The notes under the pieces were generated by a model that was not told the origin of the DNA, did no database searches, and saw nothing but the letters and a program-made list of their open reading frames with translations. Of a stretch of 64,000 nt of DNA, positions 30,860 through 41,149 are shown one piece after another (the stretch's first letter is position 1; every line of letters starts with the position of its first letter). This stretch comes from Lithobates sylvaticus (taxonomy: Eukaryota > Chordata > Amphibia > Anura > Ranidae): contig CM053032.1 of the NCBI GenBank assembly GCA_028564925.1, positions 122,407,490-122,471,489 of the forward strand, written 5' to 3'. A program made the translations under genes and the position numbers.

Positions 30860-33296
30860 AGGGCAGCCTCCGGATGCCCAATTCAGGGTGTCTTTGGTGG
30901 TATTCTCGTATTAAACGGGGGGCATGGATATTTTCAGATGGTTCCCAGGAGCAGTCTTCAGGAGGATAACCCTTCCATTTGACTAGGTACTGAACCTGCC
31001 CTCTTCTTTTACGGAAATCCAGGATCTTCTCGACCTCGAATTCTTCCTCTCCTTGGATGGTGATGGGTGGAGGAAGTGGCATCTGCCTGTCAGGGAAAGA
31101 ATTGGCAATTACAGGTTTCAGGAAAGAAGCATGGAAAACTGGATGGATCTTATAGGAGCTGGGTAAATCTAGTTCAAAGGCGACTGGGTTGATCACCCTC
31201 TTGACCTCAAAAGGACCGATGAACCTGGGGCCGAGTTTCCGGGATGGACAGGGGAGTTTCAAATTAGCCGTTGATAACCAAACTTTCTCACCAATCTTGA
31301 ACGTCGGACACTCCTTCCTACCCCGGTTGTACTGTACCTCATACCCTCTTTGCGCTTCCTTCATGGCCTGTTGAATTTGGAGAAAGTTGTCCTGAATCTG
31401 CTTGACCAGTTCCTGTGCTGCTGGAGTAGAGACGTCTGGAATGGAATCTGGAAGAAAAGAGGGGTGATATCCGTAGTTTGCCCAAAAGGGCGTTTGGTTA
31501 ATGCCAGAATGTAGGGAGTTATTGTAAGCAAACTCTGCGTAAGGTAACAGGCCTGACCAGTCATCTTGGGAATAGGAACAGAAACGTCTCAGGGTCTGAT
31601 TAGTCCGCTCGGTTTGGCCATTGGTTTGCGGGTGGTACGCTGAGGACATGGAAGATTTAATCTCTAGAGCCTTGCAGAGGTCTCTCCAAAACTTAGAGGT
31701 GAACTGTACCCCCCGGTCTGAGGTGATATTGGCTGGTACCCCGTGTAGCCTTACAATTTCCTTGATGAAAATGTCCGTGGTGGAAGCGGCAGAAGGGGTA
31801 CCCTTCATGGGCAAAAAGTAGGCCATCTTTGAGAGGCGATCTATCACAACCAGAATAGTGGTAAAGGAATCTGAGGGAGACAAGTCTACAATAAAATCCA
31901 TAGAAATCTCTTTCCATGGACGTTCAGGAACGGGTAGAGGTCTCAACAGACCCCAGGACTTGATGTTGGACCCCTTGTTTCTCTGGCAGGTGTTACAGGA
32001 AAGTACATCATTTTGGCAGTCCTTTTTCCAGCCTGGCCACCAGTAGGACCGACTTACCAAGTCGGCCGTCTTTTGCATTCCAAAGTGGCCAGACATTTTG
32101 TGGTCATGGAGGGCCTGCAGAACTTGAAGCCTGACTGGAGGGGGAACAAATATTCGGCCATGGGCCCAAAGTAATTCCTGTTTCTTTTCAAGAAAAGGTA
32201 ATGAGGGAACAGAAAATTGATTGGAGGCTTGTTTAAGGGCTACGGTTAGGTCAGGTTGGATGGCATGGAGGAAGTTTTGTGCAGACAGAATGGTGGCAGG
32301 TTCCTTTGAGGACTCTGTGTTCAGAAACATGCGGGATAAGGCGTCAGCCTTGCCATTCTTGGAGCCGGGACGATAAGTGATGTGGAAGTTAAATCGGGAA
32401 AAGAACAAGGCCCAACGGGCCTGTCGCGGTCTTAGGCGTTTAGCTGCCCTGAGGTACTCCAAATTGCGGTGATCCGTGAAGATGAGAATGGGTTGGGAGG
32501 CTCCCTCCAGCAGATATCTCCATTCTTCTAGGGCGAACTTAATCGCAAGTAATTCCCGGTCGCCTACGTCATAATTCCTTTCTGGGGGACTCAATTTTCG
32601 GGAGGCGAAGGTGACCGGGTGGAGCAAGGCCTTTGGGCCACTTCTCTGTGACAGGATTGTTCCTGTAGCAGAGTCGGAAGAGTCTACTTCTAGCACATAA
32701 GGGAGTTCTGGGTCAGGGTGCTTCAGGATGGGTGCAGAAGAGAAAAGTTCCTTGAGTTTTTCAAATGCGCCTTGCGCTTGGGGAGTCCATTGAAATTTGG
32801 TTTGCTGGCGGGTAAGTTGGGTAATCGGGGACACAATGGCAGAAAACCCCTGAATGAACCGTCTATAGAAGTTTGCAAACCCAATAAAGCGTTGAACTGA
32901 CCTTTTGTCCGTGGGGGCAGGCCATTCCTGGATGGCCTTCACCTTTTGTGGATCCATCAGAACTCCTCCGGTGGTGATGATGAAGCCCAGGAACTGGATG
33001 GTGTCTGTCTCAAACTCGCATTTCTCCCCTTTGACATAGAGTCCATGCTTACGTAGGATGAGAAGGACCTTCCGGACATGTTGACTGTGGGTTTCTAGTG
33101 AATCAGAGAAAATCAAAATATCGTCAAGGTAAACAATGAGGAAGTTATCCGGATACTCACGGAAGATGTCGTTAACAAAATGCTGGAAGGTGGCTGGGGC
33201 GTTGCAGAGCCCGAAGGGCATGACCAGGTACTCAAAATGACCGAATCTTGATCTGAAGGCCGTTTTCCACTCATCCCCCGGACGTATTCTTACCAA
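30860..33296 (-). pseudogene. pol: Ty3 pol: RT, RNase H, integrase, chromodomain (fossil)
   Basis: In order on the minus strand: RT with YLVMPFGLCNAPATFQHFVN and VYLDDILIFS; the tether/RNase H with LEVDSSDSATGTILSQ, YDVGDRELLAIKFALEEWRY and ILIFTDHRNLEYL; and integrase with an HHCC finger (HDHKMSGHFGMQKTADL ... CNTCQRNKG), MDFIVDLSPSD, TSDRGVQFTSKFWRDL and HPQTNGQTERTNQTL. After a GPF-type tail (RFIGPFEVKRVINPVAFEL) comes a chromodomain, VEKILDFRKRRGQVQYLVKW then KGYPPEDCSWEPSENI. The chromodomain, which can direct integration to modified chromatin in this family, identifies a chromovirus. The frame reaches the purine tract. A fossil overall. Confidence 0.93.
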
Positions 33297-35118
33297 GTTG
33301 TAGGCCCCACGTAGATCGAGCTTGGTGAAGATTTTGGCAGTCCTGAGCCGCTGGAAAAGTTCGGGATGAGTGGAAGTGGGTACCTGTTCTTGATGGTGAT
33401 TTTGTTGAGTTCCCTGTAGTCCACACAGGGTCTGAGAGAACCGTCTTTTTTCTCCACAAAGAAGATCCCAGCACCTGCTGGAGAAGAAGACGGTTGAATG
33501 AACCCCTTAGCGAGGTTCTCATCAATATAAACCCGCAGGGCTTCTAATTCGGTTTCTGATAAGGGGAAAATTCTTCCGAAGGGGATCTCAGCCCCTGGCA
33601 GGAGATCAATTGGACAGTCATATGAGCGGTGAGGAGGAAGAACTTCAGCCTTTTTCTCGTCGAAAATGTCCATAAGATCCTGATAGGGTGCTGGAACATG
33701 TTGCAGGTCCTTGGGACTGGGTTGCATGGCAAGACAGGTGGGAGGTTTTGAGGTGACGTCCGGGAAGCAGTGCTGCAAACAGTAGGGGGAAGAAAACACT
33801 ACTTCTCTGCTGTTCCAGTCAATCCGAGGGTTGTGGGCCTGTAACCAAGGATACCCCAGGATGATAGGGAACATTGGAGAGTGAATTATGTCAAAGCGCA
33901 AGAGTTCATGGTGCCCCGAATTGGTGCAGGTCAGGATGGGGCCGGTCTCCTGGGTCACAGGTCCTGAGCAGGGTGGAGAGCCATCAGCCAACTGGACTTG
34001 GAGAGGTTGCTTCTTGATTTTCAAAGGAAGGTTCAGGTGCCGTGCCAGGGTCAAGTCCATGAAGCAACTGCATGCCCCAGAATCAAGGATGGCTCCCAGC
34101 TGGAAAGCTTCTCCCGCCACCTGTAGGGAGAGTGGAACAGTCAAATGAGAACGGGGGACCCCAGTATTGTGGGAGCTCAAAAGGGACCGAGGAGGGCACT
34201 TGCACGGTCTCACTGGGCACTTCTGTAGATAATGTCCGGTGCCACCGCAGTAGAGACAGAGGTTAGCTTGTCGGCGACGAAGTCTTTCTTCAGAAGACAG
34301 GGGGGACCGTGCCAGGCCCAACTGCATGGGTTCCCCATCGGGGGAAGAGCGAGAGTTCCAAAAAGGAGCAGGTGCCAAGGGAACCCGGGGCATCATCCAG
34401 GTGGGCCGGGGACTTTGGAGCTTCTCTGCCCATCGTTCCCGCAACCGACGATCTAGTTTAGTGACAAGTTGGCAGAGGTCTGACAGCGTGGTTGGGACTT
34501 CTCCCCGGGCCAGTTCGTCTTTTAAAAACTCAGAGAGTCCCAAACGAAATTGGTACTTCAGGGCAGACTCATTCCACTCTGTATCTGCGACCCATTTACG
34601 AAAATTCACTATATAGTCCTCTACGGGCTGTCTACCCTGGGATAGGGTGTGCAGAGTGGATTCCGCTGTACTTGTACGTTGGGAGTCCTCGTAAAGTGCT
34701 GACATGGCGGAGAAGAAAGTCTCTACAGAATCCAGCTGTGGGCTCTTTTGTTCCATCAAGTGGTGTGCCCAGGATTGGGGTTCATCGGAGAGCAGGGAAA
34801 TAATGAAACCCACCTTGGTGGATTCCAACTGAAAAGTCCTGGGTTGCAGGGCCAGGTGTAGTAAACAGGCGTTCTTAAAAGAGCAAAATTTCTTTCTGTC
34901 CCCGGAGAAACGTTCTGGTGTGGGGACCCTGGGATCAGGGTTAGACATGACGTAAGCAGGAAGAGCACCTCCGGGTGCTTGAGAGGGAGTGCTGGCTGCA
35001 GGAGGTGACTGGTCCGCTTGATTAGGAGAGAAGGTCAAGTGATGGAGACGTCCCTCGATCTGGAAGTATCCATCCTGGAGGCGTTGTACAGCCTGAGTAA
35101 GGGCTGTCACCTGCTGGC
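33290..35118 (-). pseudogene. gag-pro: Ty3 gag-protease and RT entry (fossil)
   Basis: Reading starts inside gag, because hAT copy 2 replaces the first residues. [16 protein letters not shown] is followed by a capsid region ([60 protein letters not shown]) and one CCHC knuckle [15 protein letters not shown]. The protease has [14 protein letters not shown] and [18 protein letters not shown] entry follows with [20 protein letters not shown] and [18 protein letters not shown]. This order and wording are of the Sushi group, related to RTL1/PEG10 genes. It is not a host gene, since LTRs and pol are adjoining. Confidence 0.92.
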
Positions 35119-36164
35119 TAGGGAAGAGCCGAACACCACCGGGTTCGGTTCGCACCAGCACCTTCGAATGGACCGAAAGTTCGCGCGAATTTTCGAACCC
35201 TATTCGTTATAATGGACGCGAACGTTCGAAATCAAAATTGCTAATTACAACGGCCAATATGCATGTTAATGTCATAAAACAGGTTTGGGGACCCGGCTCC
35301 AGCCCCAGGGGACATATATCAATGCAAAAAGAACTTTTAAAAACTAACGTTTTTTCGGGAGCAGTCATTTTAATGATGCATAAAGTGAAAAAAAAAAAAA
35401 AGTGAAATTTTCCTTTAAATATGGTACCTGGGGGGTGTCTAAAGTATGCCTGTGAAGTGGCATGTGTTTCCCGTGTTTAGAACTGTCCTTGCACAAAATG
35501 ACATTTGTAAAGGAAAAAAAGAAGCCATTTAAAACCACTTGCGGCTTTAATGTCATGTCTTGTCCTGGCCGCCATATGGCTGAAAATCCTTGAGAAAAAT
35601 GGCATGGCTACCCCATCACCCCCCCCCACCCCAGCCCCTTTGGGTCTTGTATGGATATTAAGAGGGACCCCGCACCCAAAATAAAACCCTATACCTACAA
35701 CCCTATATACTGTGTACAGCAGTATATAGGTGGTGAAAACAAGACACGGACTGTAGGTTTGTTCTCAAGTAGAATCTGAACAGGTACATTATGAAGTGTA
35801 GCTCCATCCCAAAAAAATCTATTTTTAAGCTTTTTGGAGAACATAGGGAGGGGTTATCACCCCTGTAACATTTGCTGTCTTTGCACATCTGTTCAGAACA
35901 TGTCACCTCACTTTCCGTCCCAATGACATATGTTTTTGGAAAAGTGGGGTTTTAATTGAAACAAGGATTGGTGATAAAGCATCAGTAGAGAGGAGATACC
36001 TTTTTCCCAAATTAAATCTAACATGATAGAATTTCCATTCCTAGGGGTAGATTTCCTCTCACTTCCTGTTTCTCTTTCCGTTTGCAAGTAGGAATCGTTT
36101 GTAAGTTGGATGTTTGAAAGTAGGGGCCTGCCGTATATACTCTGCAGAAATTTTCCCTATTAGA
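35119..36164. other. hAT copy 2 left arm, noncoding
   Basis: The first 120 bp are rich in CGAAC/GTTCG motifs, including GGTTCGGTTCG, TTTTCGAACCC and CGCGAACGTTCG. The rest is A/T-rich and without genes. It aligns with copy 3 (58760-59600) except for about 190 bp (roughly 35551-35745, from ATGTCATGTCTTG to GACTGTA) present only here. Confidence 0.75.
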
Positions 36165-36666
36165 TGTTGGTGTAGCCACAAGACTGGTGGGCACAGGAAT
36201 GGGCCCTGCTGTGAGTTAATAGATCAAGATTTGTACTTGCATGCACCTGTTGAACCGGGCAGAAAAATTGGGCCTTTGGTGGTGGTGGACGGTGTTGCCA
36301 CAAGACTGTAAGCCCTCACAGTTACTCTTGGTGGGGGCAGGATTGGGCCCTGCTGTGAGTTATTAGATCAAGATTTGTCATTGCATGCACCTGTTGAACA
36401 GGGCAGAAAAATTGGGCCTTTGGTGGTGGTGGACGGTGTTGCCACAAGACTGTAAGCCCTCACAGTTACTCTTGGTGGGTGCAGGAATGGGCCCTGCTGT
36501 GAGTTATTAGATCAAGATTTGTAATTGCATGCACCTGTTGAACAGGGCAGAAAAATTGGGCCTTTGGTGGTGGTGGACGGTGTTGCCACAAGACTGTAGG
36601 CCCTCATAGTTACTCTTGGTGGGGGCAGGAATGGGCCCTGCTGTGAACTATTAGATCAAGATTTGT
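36165..36666. repeat. 144-bp array, older type, hAT copy 2
   Basis: About 3.5 units are marked by AGATCAAGATTTGT at 36221, 36365, 36509 and 36653, exactly 144 bp apart. Units contain GTGGTGGTGGACGGTGTTGC, CCACAAGACTGTAAGCCCTC and ACCTGTTGAACAGGGCAGAA. They align with the 143-bp type next door, so both come from one ancestral repeat. Confidence 0.92.
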
Positions 36667-37985
36667 AAGTACACGCCCCTGTTAAACAGGGGCTGAAAAA
36701 TTGTGCCTTAGGCACTGGTGCTGGTGCCACAACACTGCAACCCCTCACAGATACTGTACTTGGAGCACAGCAGTCACACCTGTTGCGAAGCATCTTTTTA
36801 AAAAATTGTAATTACACGCCCCTGTTATACAGGGGCTGAAAAATTGTGCCTTAGGCACTGGTGCTGGTGCCACAACACTGCAACCCCTCACAGATACTGT
36901 ACTCTGTGCACAGCAATGAGACCTGTTGCAAAGCATTGCCTAAAAATTGTAATTGCACGCCCCAACAGGGGCTGAAAAATTGTGCCTTAGGCACTGGTGC
37001 TGGTGCCACAACACTGCAACCCCTCACAGATACTGTACTTGGAGCACAGCAGTCACACCTGTTGCGAAGCATCTTTTTAAAAAATTGTAATTACACGCCC
37101 CTGTTATACAGGGGCTGAAAAATTGTGCCTTAGGCACTGGTGCTGGTGCCACAACACTGCAACCCCTCACAGATACTGTACTCTGAGCACAGCAATGAGA
37201 CCTGTTGCAAAGCATTGCCTTAAAATTGTAATTACACGCCCCAACAGGGGCTGAAAAATTGTGCCTTAGGCACTGGTGCTGGTGCCACAACACTGCAACC
37301 CCTCACAGATACTGTACTTGGAGCACAGCAGTCACACCTGTTGCGAAGCATCTTTTTAAAAAATTGTAATTACACGCCCCTGTTATACAGGGGCTGAAAA
37401 ATTGTGCCTTAGGCACTGGTGCTGGTGCCACAACACTGCAACCCCTCACAGATACTGTACTCTGAGCACAGCAATGAGACCTGTTGCAAAGCATTGCCTA
37501 AAAAATTGTAATTACACGCCCCAACAGGGGCCGAAAAATTGTGCCTTAGGCACTGGTGCTGGTGCCACAACACTGCAACCCCTCACAGATACTGTACTTG
37601 GAGCACAGCAGTCACACCTGTTGCGAAGCATCTTTTTAAAAAATTGTAATTACACGCCCCTGTTATACAGGGGCTGAAAAATTGTGCCTTAGGCACTGGT
37701 GCTGGTGCCACAACACTGCAACCCCTCACAGATACTGTACTCTGAGCACAGCAATGAGACCTGTTGCAAAGCATTGCCTAAAAATTGTAATTACACGCCC
37801 CAACAGGGGCTGAAAAATTGTGCCTTAGGCACTGGTGCTGGTGCCACAACACTGCAACCCCTCACAGATACTGTACTTGGAGCACAGCAGTCACACCTGT
37901 TGCGAAGCATTTTTTTAAAAAATTGTAAGTACACGCCCCTGTTATACAGGGGCTGAAAAATTGTGCCTTAGGCACTGGTGTGGTG
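36667..37985. repeat. 143/136-bp dimeric array, hAT copy 2
   Basis: TTAGGCACTGG occurs at 36709, 36851, 36987, 37130, 37266, 37409, 37546, 37689, 37825 and 37968, with alternating spacing of 142-143 and 136-137 bp. One unit type has CACAGCAGTCACACCTGTTG and GCCCCTGTTATACAGGGGC. The other has CACAGCAATGAGACCTGTTG and a shortened CCCCAACAGGGG. The dimer differs from the one in copy 1. Confidence 0.95.
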
Positions 37986-38038
37986 GCATGGATCATTGAG
38001 GAGGAGGAAGAGGATAGTCAGTGAACATAACAGGACAG

Positions 38039-39877
38039 TCACTCAGCATCAGCATAGGCAGTCTTGAATGGATGTGACATTATAAATGATTCCGTTATAT
38101 CTGCTTCAGGTGCCTGGTAGCTGGTGGTGATCCAAGACTGATTCATTTTTATGAAGGTCAGTCGATCAACCGAGTCGGTGGACAGGCGCACCCTATGATC
38201 GGTGACAAATCCTCCAGCAGCACTGAATGTGCGTTCGGAAAGAACGCTGGATGCAGGACAGGCCAGTAGCTCAATTGCATACTGTGCAAGCTCTGGCCAG
38301 TGATCCATCCTCAGGACCCAGTAAGCCAGAGGATTTTCGGTGGGAAAGGTGTCCAAGTCTGACCTTGCCCCTAGGTATTCCTGCACCATGTATATCAGAC
38401 GCTGGCGATGGTTGCTGGAACCGATCATACCTTGGGGCTGCGGACTAAAAAATTGTTTGAACGCATCGGTCAGACGTCCACCTTCCCCACCGCTCCTTCT
38501 GCTACTGACCGAAGCCTCAGCAACTCGTCGTCCAGGACCAGGAGTTTGTAACCTCCCAGTTTCTGGGAACACGTTGCACAGACCTTTCTGCAAGGCCTCC
38601 CTGAGATGTCTCATCCTCTGCTCCCTCTGCGACGGCAAGATAAGGTCTGCAACCTTACCCTTGTACCATGGATCAAGGAGAGTGGCCAGCCAGTAATGGT
38701 CCCTCTCCTTGATCCGAAGAACACGAGGATCCTTCCGCAGGCTTTGCAGGATCAGGGAGGCCATGCAGCGTAGGTTAGCTGAGGCATTCTGTCCGGAGTC
38801 TTCTGGGTCACTGAGGATGACATGATCGCCAGCCACCTCCTCCCAGCCACGTACAAGTCCACTGGTTTGTTGGGACTGTACATCATCCCTAAAAGACTGC
38901 TGCTGCTGATGCTGAGTGCCAGGCTCCACCTCCATGCTCACACAATCCTCCTCCTCCTCCTCATCCTCTTCCTGTGTGATGGGTGGGACAGAAGGAACAC
39001 TGTCTGGATAAAGGGGGCCTTGAGAGGCAAGGAAGTCCTCCTCTTCCTGCCTCTGTTCTGCCTCAAGTGCCCTGTCCATTATCCCACGCAGCGTATGCTC
39101 CAACAGGTGGACAAGAGGTACAGTGTCACTGATGCATGCACTGTCACTGCTCACCATCCTCGTGGCCTCCTCAAATGGTGAGAGGACAGTGCATGCATTC
39201 CTGATCATGCTCCACTAGCGTGGGGAAAAAAAGCCAAGCTCCCCTGACCCTGTCCTTGTGCCATAGTCGCAAAGGTACTCATTGATGGCCCTCTGCTGCG
39301 TGTGCAGTCGCTGCAGCATGGCCAACGTTGAGTTCCACCTGGTGGGCATGGCACATATTAGGCGGTTCTTGGGCAGGTTCAGCTCCTTTTGCAGCTTAGT
39401 CAGCCAAGCACTGGCATTATAAGATCGGCGGAAATGCACACAGACTTTCCTGGCCTGCCTCAGGACATCCTGTAAGCCTGGGAACCTGCCCATGAACCGC
39501 TGCACCACCAGGTTGAGGACGTGAGCCATACAGGGCACATGGGTGAGCTGCCCCTGTCGCAGGGCGGAGAGGAGGTTGGTGCCATTGTCAGAAACGACCA
39601 TTCCTGGCTTAAGCTGGCGTGGCGTCAACCACCTCTCGGCCTGCCCCTGCAGAGCTGCCAGAACCTCTGGCCCAGTGTGGCTCCTGTCCCCCAAACACAC
39701 CAGCGCAAGCACGGCATGGCATCTTTTTGCCTGCATACTTGCGTAGCCCCTTGTACACCTACGGAGCACCGCTGGTTCCAAGGACAGAACACTGGAGGAA
39801 GAGGAAGAGGAGGGGGGGGGAGGAGAGAGGTGTGTCACAACCAGTAGTAGCATTTTGGAGGCGTGGTGGCGGAACAA
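38039..39877 (-). pseudogene. hAT copy 2 transposase, catalytic and dimerisation part
   Basis: Same motifs as copy 1: CHAVLALVCLGDRSHTG, KPGMVVSDNGTNLLSAL, CMAHVLNLVVQRFMGRFPGL, TRWNSTLAMLQRLHTQQRA, then PASSVLSERTFSAAGG near the C-terminus. A nonsense codon (TAG for CAG, near 39216) splits it into 39215-39877 and 38039-39208. The serine-rich tract near 39810-39825 is in a different frame from the BED part, as in copies 1 and 3. The C-terminal end reads about 18 residues further than copy 1. Confidence 0.9.
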
Positions 39878-41124
39878 CCTCCAACACTACTGCACCTTGT
39901 CCTGCATCCCTCCCAGCTGCCAATAGAGTGACCCAATGGGCCGTGAAAGAAAGATAACGTCCCTGTCCATGCCTGCTGGACCATGAGTCAGCGGTAATAT
40001 GCACCTTACCGCTGACCGCCCTGTCCAGCGAGGCATGGACATTGCCTTCCACATGCCGGTAGAGAGACGGAATCGCCTTCCGTGAGAAAAAGTGGCGTTT
40101 GGGAACCTGCCACTGAGGAACCGCACATTGAACAAACTCACGGAAGGGGGCCGAGTCTACCAACTGAAAAGGCAGCAGTTGAAGTGCTAGCAATTTAGCC
40201 AAGCTAGCATTCAACCGCTGGGCATGTGGATGGCTGGGAGTATATTTCTTTCGACGGTCCAGCAGCTGGGGCAGGGAAATTTGCCTGCTACAATCGGACG
40301 TCGGTGTACTGCATGCAAGTACTTGGTTGTGACACACCTAATTCTACACCTTCAGTCCTCTCAGAGCAGCTTTCAGAGAGGACTGGAGATATAGTGGGGA
40401 TGGAGATCCCAGCTGATGAGGAGCAAGGAGAGGTCCGCTTTGTTCTTTGGTGTGGGTCTTTTATGTGTGCTTGCCAACGAGCTGCATGGCAGGTCGACAT
40501 ATGTCTGCTCATGCTTGTGGTGCCCAAGCGGCTGATGTTTTGGCCACACGAGATACGCTTGAGACAAATATTGCAAATAGCAGTGGTGCGATCTGATGCA
40601 CTCGTCTCAAAAAAGGCCCACACCAAAGAACTTTTCTGATAACGTGCAGAGGCAGCGCCCTGCACAGGCGGAGCTCTCTGTGCGCGCACACTACTGACTT
40701 CCTCAAGCTGGGTATCATCATCCGAGCCTTCGAATCGTTGGGCATCCTCCTGGAGCATGTACCCAACACTGTGCTCAAAGAGTTCGGGGGACTCCTCAGG
40801 AGGACATGGTGGGTCTAGGGAAGGGGTGGCTGATGATGCCATTGAGTACGCGTTGGCAGGTGCTCTGCCAGTACCCTGAGCCTGGGTAAGAGAGGATGAG
40901 GAGGATGAGGAGGGCTTGGTCATCCATTCTACCAAGCCTTCAGCATGATGCGGCTCCACATGTCCAGCTGCCGAAAACAAAGACGCGCGTGTCCCATGGC
41001 CACGTGCTGATGACGATGCACGACCACGTCCACGGCCAGCACTGTTGTCTCTAGAAACAGAGCCTGCCTGCTCTGTGTTCTTGCCTCGGCACACTCTGCC
41101 TCTCCTTGGCGGTCTTCCAGCCAT
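39759..41124 (-). pseudogene. hAT copy 2 transposase, BED-finger part
   Basis: The ATG at 41122-41124 gives MAGRPPRRGRVCRGKNTEQA. The BED finger (CNICLKRISCGQNISRLGTT, SMSRHMSTCH) is present. Compared with copy 1, an in-frame stretch of about 65-70 residues (the acidic EGREDEEEDEEEED region) is missing after DDTQLEE, and eight residues (APANAYSM) are added after GTGR. A 4-bp insertion (TGCA in GTACTGCATGCAAGTACT, near 40316) shifts the frame before the QISLPQLLDRR segment. The copy is clearly inactive. Confidence 0.88.
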
Positions 41125-41149
41125 TGTAGTCGGTAGTGTATATAGTATA

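Noticed and set aside
30860-31100. Host chromodomain gene
   Set aside because: The chromodomain is continuous with the integrase and ends at the purine tract and LTR of a Ty3 chromovirus.
33290-35118. Domesticated RTL1/PEG10-like host gene
   Set aside because: It is flanked by pol, LTRs and a target duplication and is interrupted by a transposon, so it is an element fossil.
36745-37956. Series of 60-90-codon open frames with a repeated RGCSVVAPAPVPKAQFFSPC peptide
   Set aside because: They are translations of the 143-bp satellite and follow its copy number; no start context or independent evidence for a protein.
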